DNA of 8,616 nucleotides from positions 1 to 8,616 of the forward strand of contig JAYKJG010000281.1 in NCBI GenBank assembly GCA_035286285.1. The letters run 5' to 3'. Under the pieces are notes generated by a model, which saw nothing but the letters and a program-made list of their open reading frames with translations, was not told the DNA's origin and searched no databases. Source of the stretch: Prochlorothrix sp035286285. Its GTDB lineage: Bacteria; Cyanobacteriota; Cyanobacteriia; Prochlorotrichales; Prochlorotrichaceae. The position numbers and the translations under genes were made by a program. Shown piece after piece: positions 5,326 through 8,616 of the stretch (positions are counted from its first letter, which is position 1; every line of letters begins with the position of its first letter).

Positions 5326-6153
5326 TTGGCTAGCCTTGCCCTGAAGTCTCAAAATCTTAAATCTCAGAAACTCAAATTTGATTTACTGCGAACCTTAGTT
5401 CGTCGCGACTTGGAGGCCCGTTACAAGGGATCAGTTTTAGGCAACCTCTGGCCTCTACTCAACCAGTTATCCCAGCTCTTAATCTATACCTACGTCTTCT
5501 CCATTGTTCTTCAGGTCAAACTCAGCCTGAAGGGAGTTGAAGGCGATAGCTCCCTGGTTTTTGGGCTGTGGCTTTTTGCAGGGCTAGTACCTTGGATTGC
5601 CTTTACCGGCGGATTAATGGCCTCTGCCAACAGCGTTGTTGCCCAGCCTAACTTGGTCAAAAAGGTTGTCTTTCCCCTGGCCCTGCTGCCCCTAGTGCCC
5701 GTTTTAACGGCCTTTGTGGAGAGCATGTTTGGCCTAGGGCTGTTGATTGTCTTCACCGCATTGGTGTCCGGCACATTGCAACCCACCTTAGCGCTCCTAC
5801 CCCTAATCTGGTTACCGCAACTCTTGCTAACGGCAGGTCTAGGTTATCTTTTAGCGGGTTTCACAACCTTTTTGCGGGATATTCCCCAAATCATCGGTGT
5901 GGTTATCAATCTGTGGTTTTATCTCACGCCGATCGTGTACCCCACTTCAGTCATTCCCGAAACGATTCGCCCTTGGATTTTTCGCCTCAACCCCCTCGCG
6001 GCGATCGCTGAAGTCTACCGAGATATCGTCTTAACTGGCAGCTTAACCTATTGGCGGGAGTGGTTAATTTTGATGGGGGTCTCTGCGGTTGTCTTTAAGG
6101 TGGGACTATCGGTTTACCAAAAGCTACGCCCAGGGTTTGCCGACGTTTTGTGA
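5326..6153 (+). CDS. ABC-2 polysaccharide/O-antigen export permease (Wzm type)
   Basis: Membrane subunit of an ABC exporter for lipid-linked polysaccharide or a related glycoconjugate. The 275-residue product opens with an amphipathic head ending in RRDLEARYKGSVLGNLWPLLNQ (about 26-47), the family signature before the first membrane helix. About six hydrophobic segments follow, with FLRDIPQIIG (182-191), WFYLTPIVYPTSVIP (197-211) and LNPLAAI (221-227), and a typical ...KLRPGFADVL end. Length is normal. The frame is open from 5272 but contains no ATG or GTG before the membrane domain; TTG 5326 gives the natural length, with no Shine-Dalgarno visible. The Wzt-type ATPase and glycosyltransferases that usually adjoin it are absent on both sides, and upstream lie two repeat copies. 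It may be an orphan or a remnant of a rearranged cluster. Confidence 0.87.
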   Translation: MASLALKSQNLKSQKLKFDLLRTLVRRDLEARYKGSVLGNLWPLLNQLSQLLIYTYVFSIVLQVKLSLKGVEGDSSLVFGLWLFAGLVPWIAFTGGLMASANSVVAQPNLVKKVVFPLALLPLVPVLTAFVESMFGLGLLIVFTALVSGTLQPTLALLPLIWLPQLLLTAGLGYLLAGFTTFLRDIPQIIGVVINLWFYLTPIVYPTSVIPETIRPWIFRLNPLAAIAEVYRDIVLTGSLTYWREWLILMGVSAVVFKVGLSVYQKLRPGFADVL

Positions 6154-6223
6154 GCAGAGTCTCTTTTCCGCGAGTGACCCGGTACCACTAAGGAAAGTTT
6201 GATTTGTTTTCTCCCACAGTCCT

Positions 6224-6286
6224 GTTTCTGTTCAGACCTTTGCTGAGTATGGGAAACGCTTCGGGGGCATTGAGCCATTTCTCAAA
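6224..6286 (+). pseudogene. Possible transposase fragment (IS4-like)
   Basis: The frame reads VSVQTFAEYGKRFGGIEPFLK. The Y-x-KRFGGIEP-x-xK pattern resembles, from memory, the region around the catalytic Glu in IS4-type transposases of cyanobacteria (Y..RFGGIEP.FKD). The match stops abruptly after FLK, there is an in-frame stop about 25 bases upstream, and no terminal repeats are apparent. The fragment is short, so this is tentative. Confidence 0.35.
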
Positions 6287-6327
6287 TGCAATCCTCAGGC
6301 TCTGTCGGGCAATCATGTCACCACACG

Positions 6328-7161
6328 ATGTATCAACCTAAACCTACGATCGCCGCTCCACAAAAGTCCTGGCTGACCATGTATGATCTCCCCAGTGAAG
6401 AAGCAGGAGACTCTGGCTTGCCGGATCAGTACCACTTTTGGCAGGGAGAACTACTCTCGGAGACCTTTGCTCCGCCCTCCTATCCTGAAACCGAGGTCTT
6501 AGTGGCCTGTGACCTCAACCTCTACTATGACCTCGACCATCCCCTCTGGTACAAGCGACCCGACTGGTTTGCCGTGGTGGGGGTCGATCGCTTCTACCAT
6601 AAAACGGAACCTCGCTTAAGTTATGTCATCTGGCAAGAGCAGGTTAAACCCTTTATCATCGTTGAGCTATTATCCCCCAGCACCCACAAGGAAGATTTAG
6701 GCTTAATCAGGGGGCGTAAAGGAAAACCGCCCTACAAATGGGAGGTGTATGAGCAGATCCTTCAGGTGCCTTACTATGTCGTCTTTGATGGCCACAGTAA
6801 CGAGTTAAAGCTGTTTAAGTTAGTCGAAGGACGCTATCAAACTCAATCCGTCCAGGATGGAGGATATTGGTTTGCAGACCTTGAGTTAGGTCTGAAGCTA
6901 GTTTTTTGTCAGTATCAGGATTTGAGTCGGCTGTGGTTGCGCTGGTACGATCGCGCTGGTAACCTCATTCCTACCGCGATGGAACAGGTTCAGCAGCAGC
7001 GCCAACAAGTTGAGCAGGAAAAGCAGCGGGCTGAGCAAGAAAAGCAGCGGGCCGAGCAGGAAAAACAGCGGGCTGATTTAGCGGAGTTAGAAATTGCAAG
7101 ATTGAAGGCTTTACTACGCCAAAGCACTCCAAAGTCATCTGAGTTTAGAGCGAAGCAATAG
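6328..7161 (+). CDS. Uma2 family (DUF820) putative nuclease with coiled-coil tail
   Basis: Uma2/DUF820 proteins have a PD-(D/E)XK-like restriction-endonuclease fold and are very numerous in cyanobacteria; their biological role is unclear. Numbered from the ATG at 6328 (277 residues), candidate active-site residues are the Asp of YKRPDWFAV (D79) and the Glu of IIVELLSPST (E113), with KWEVYEQI (from 137) after it. The C-terminus is a charged coiled coil built of three perfect AEQEKQR-type heptads, then a Leu/Ala helix. An ATG at 6286 would add 14 residues, but it lies at the edge of what looks like a transposase remnant, and family members as I recall begin near MYQ/MYDLPSE. The GTG of the next frame is only 7 bases after the stop, suggesting co-transcription with the AlbA_2 gene. 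Confidence 0.85.
   Translation: MYQPKPTIAAPQKSWLTMYDLPSEEAGDSGLPDQYHFWQGELLSETFAPPSYPETEVLVACDLNLYYDLDHPLWYKRPDWFAVVGVDRFYHKTEPRLSYVIWQEQVKPFIIVELLSPSTHKEDLGLIRGRKGKPPYKWEVYEQILQVPYYVVFDGHSNELKLFKLVEGRYQTQSVQDGGYWFADLELGLKLVFCQYQDLSRLWLRWYDRAGNLIPTAMEQVQQQRQQVEQEKQRAEQEKQRAEQEKQRADLAELEIARLKALLRQSTPKSSEFRAKQ
7012..7074 (+). repeat. Three 21-bp tandem repeats coding heptads
   Basis: Three consecutive 21-base units (7012-7032, 7033-7053, 7054-7074), each a variant of GAGCAGGAAAAGCAGCGGGC, encode EQEKQRA heptads. They differ at only a few, synonymous positions, so the expansion is fairly recent. They lengthen the coiled-coil tail of the Uma2 protein. Confidence 0.85.
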
Positions 7162-7225
7162 ACCCTGGGTGACTGACAAAAGTAGGTCAAGCCTAGGCAC
7201 AGCGGGCGGGTCTATTTCACTACCC

Positions 7226-7232
7226 AAGGAGG
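7226..7232 (+). promoter_or_regulatory. Strong Shine-Dalgarno before TTG 7238
   Basis: AAGGAGG is followed after five bases by an in-frame TTG (7238-7240). It is the best ribosome-binding site I saw in the window and favours TTG 7238 over the GTG at 7169 as the start of the AlbA_2/ATPase protein. Confidence 0.6.
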
Positions 7233-7237
7233 TAAGT

Positions 7238-8407
7238 TTGGCTGCTTCTATTGGCAAGAAAGATGACAGTCCTTATTTTTTTGAACTGATCAATCAAGGG
7301 GAAAATTCCTCCGTTGAGTTCAAGCGTGGTGATGTTAGGGCAGAGAGCCTAGCCAGGGAGATCGTTGCCTTTTCAAACTCCTACGGCGGAACCTTACTGC
7401 TTGGGGTTGACGATGACCGAAGTGTAGTGGGAGTCGATGATGACCGAAATTACGAGGAATGGGTCGCTAATATTGCCCGAAACAATGTTGTGCCCCCGGT
7501 CCATGTTTCCTGTGAGGAAATTATTTTAGGCGGTAAGAGAATTGTCCTGATTGAAGTTCCTAAAGGTAGGGATCGACCTTACCAAGATAGTAGTGGTCGC
7601 TTTTACCTTCGCATTGGTTCCACCAATCGAATTGCGAGTCTGAATGAACTGATGAGGTTGTTCCAGCAAAGCGGCTTCTATCACTATGACGCAACAGAAG
7701 TGGAAGGGGCCAAGGAAAGCAGCCTCAATCAAACTGCCCTCGATCGTTATTTCAATAGCTATGATGTAAGCTACATGGAATTGGATCAGGAAGAAAAATC
7801 AACTTTGCTCAAAAATACAGATATCATATCGGAAAATCGGTTTGTCACGATCGCAGGTCTTCTGGTTTTTGGGACTAATCCCCAGCGTTTTTTATTGAAT
7901 GCATCCATTAGCTTTGCCCATTACCTTGGTCAAGAAGTTTCTGAAGATCTTGTCGATCGAAAGAATATTGAAGGAACCTTGCCCGACCAAGTTGATGCAG
8001 CATTGCGGGTTATTAAAAATAATATATTAACTCCATCCTCTATCGTTGGACTCAAAAGAGAAGACCAGTTTACCTATCCTGACAAAGTTTTCCGTGAACT
8101 GATTGTTAATGCCTGCGTTCATCGTAATTATTCGATTTTCGGTTCAAGGATTAGAATCTTTATGTTTGACGATCGTCTAGAGTTTATCAGCCCTGGCAGA
8201 CTTCCCAATACGGTCACACCTGATAAACTAAAATCGGGTGTATCCTATGCGGTCAATCCGGTGATCGTCAAATTTATGGAAAATCTGAAATATATTGACA
8301 AGCTGGGCAGGGGCTTACCGATGGTTTATCGTGAGGCAATGAAGCGGGGCAGGGAGGTTTTGTTTGAGGAGATTGGTGAGGAGTTTAAAGTTTCTTTGTT
8401 TTTCTGA
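7238..8407 (+). CDS. Schlafen AlbA_2 domain + HATPase_c_4 protein
   Basis: Putative regulator or defence-type protein of 389 residues from TTG 7238 (412 from GTG 7169). Numbered from the GTG, the N-terminal AlbA_2/Schlafen-like domain (about 40-165) has ENSSVEFKRG, REIVAFSNSYGGTLLLGVDDD and GRFYLRIGSTNRIAS. The middle (about 170-300) is less clear. The C-terminal GHKL-type ATPase domain (HATPase_c_4, about 302-395) has the N-box RELIVNACVHRNYS with E310 and N314, DDRLEFISPGRLP, and a glycine-rich LGRGLPMV. It ends right after this domain, without the winged-helix tail many relatives carry. Such proteins are usually annotated as ATP-binding putative transcriptional regulators, and some relatives occur in defence islands; nucleic-acid binding or cleavage is inferred. 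The DNA appears more AT-rich than the left part of the window, which fits accessory origin. Confidence 0.85.
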   Translation: MAASIGKKDDSPYFFELINQGENSSVEFKRGDVRAESLAREIVAFSNSYGGTLLLGVDDDRSVVGVDDDRNYEEWVANIARNNVVPPVHVSCEEIILGGKRIVLIEVPKGRDRPYQDSSGRFYLRIGSTNRIASLNELMRLFQQSGFYHYDATEVEGAKESSLNQTALDRYFNSYDVSYMELDQEEKSTLLKNTDIISENRFVTIAGLLVFGTNPQRFLLNASISFAHYLGQEVSEDLVDRKNIEGTLPDQVDAALRVIKNNILTPSSIVGLKREDQFTYPDKVFRELIVNACVHRNYSIFGSRIRIFMFDDRLEFISPGRLPNTVTPDKLKSGVSYAVNPVIVKFMENLKYIDKLGRGLPMVYREAMKRGREVLFEEIGEEFKVSLFF

Positions 8408-8463
8408 GGGCTGATTCGGTTGTGTTAGTCAGGATGTCAGTTGCGCTGTAGAGGGATAGAGTA

Positions 8464-8616
8464 ATGTTGACGGCCCAGCAAGTATATGACTTGATGCCGG
8501 ATGCGACGGAGTTAATGAGTGATGAACCAGAAATGGAAAGTTCGTTGCATTATGAACAGTTGGCGTTGTTGGTGTCTTGTTTGGAGTGGTTTTGGCGCGA
8601 TCGCCAGGACTTTTTT
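8464..8616 (+). CDS. Second Uma2 family (DUF820) protein, 5' part only
   Basis: The frame from ATG 8464 is open to the window edge (51 codons), so the gene is cut by the window and not truncated by mutation. The visible part contains LMPDATELMSDEPEMESSLH followed by YEQLALLVSCLEWFWRDRQD. It matches my memory of the N-terminus of a DUF820/Uma2 subgroup of cyanobacteria (MPDATxLxSDEPEMESSLHxxQ, then a WxWRDRxDFF segment). The nuclease core is outside the window. AGAGGG at 8450-8455 is a good ribosome-binding site about 8 bases ahead. It is a different subgroup from the Uma2 gene at 6328-7161, and lies 56 bases after the AlbA_2/ATPase gene, possibly in the same transcript. Confidence 0.8.
   Translation, partial: MLTAQQVYDLMPDATELMSDEPEMESSLHYEQLALLVSCLEWFWRDRQDFF

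Noticed and set aside
7012..7074. CRISPR-like short repeat array
   Set aside because: The 21-bp units are contiguous without spacers and encode in-frame heptads of a coiled coil.
7401..7450. GVDDDR repeated twice in the AlbA_2 domain as a local duplication
   Set aside because: A GVDDDG-xVVGV-DD layout is usual for AlbA_2 domains, so the similarity is normal family architecture.

Overview
The window looks like cyanobacterial chromosome. The evidence is a PSRP-3/Ycf65 ribosomal protein gene (found in cyanobacteria and plastids), HIP1-type GCGATCGC palindromes (for example 6001-6008), many shorter CGATCG-containing sites, and several cyanobacterial-style gene families (DUF820/Uma2, the ferredoxin type at 3407-3838). 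I cannot name the species from the sequence alone.

Left part (1-2444), plus strand: psrp3/ycf65 (133-462) is followed by a strong intrinsic terminator (573-608) and a repeat-rich, possibly regulatory gap. Next comes a membrane-anchored RND/HlyD-type periplasmic adaptor (960-2300), whose inner-membrane pump is not next to it. A short convergent gap (2301-2444) carries a 16-bp duplication across the adaptor stop codon and a palindromic hairpin of a kind common in cyanobacteria.

Middle part (2445-4687), minus strand: four co-directional genes read right to left. They are a small unknown protein, a compact endonuclease V, a single-cluster bacterial-type ferredoxin with an internally duplicated N-terminal motif, and a MalF/UgpA-type sugar ABC permease. 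The functions are unrelated, so this looks like a loose co-directional run and not a pathway operon. The permease lacks its usual partners here.

Right part (4688-8616): a 638-bp non-coding region holds a 21-bp tandem repeat and two nearly identical 126-bp copies of a structured element, 171 bp apart. The second copy ends 84 bp before an ABC-2 (Wzm-type) polysaccharide export permease that has no ATPase partner in the window. Downstream is a short stretch resembling a transposase fragment. Then come a Uma2-family (DUF820) putative nuclease with a heptad-repeat tail, a Schlafen AlbA_2 + HATPase_c_4 protein close behind it, and the start of a second, different Uma2 gene that runs off the window. 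This end has the character of an accessory, mobile-element-scarred region.

The most promising leads are the duplicated 126-bp element and the Uma2 / AlbA_2-ATPase / Uma2 arrangement. I found no CRISPR array, tRNA or rRNA.
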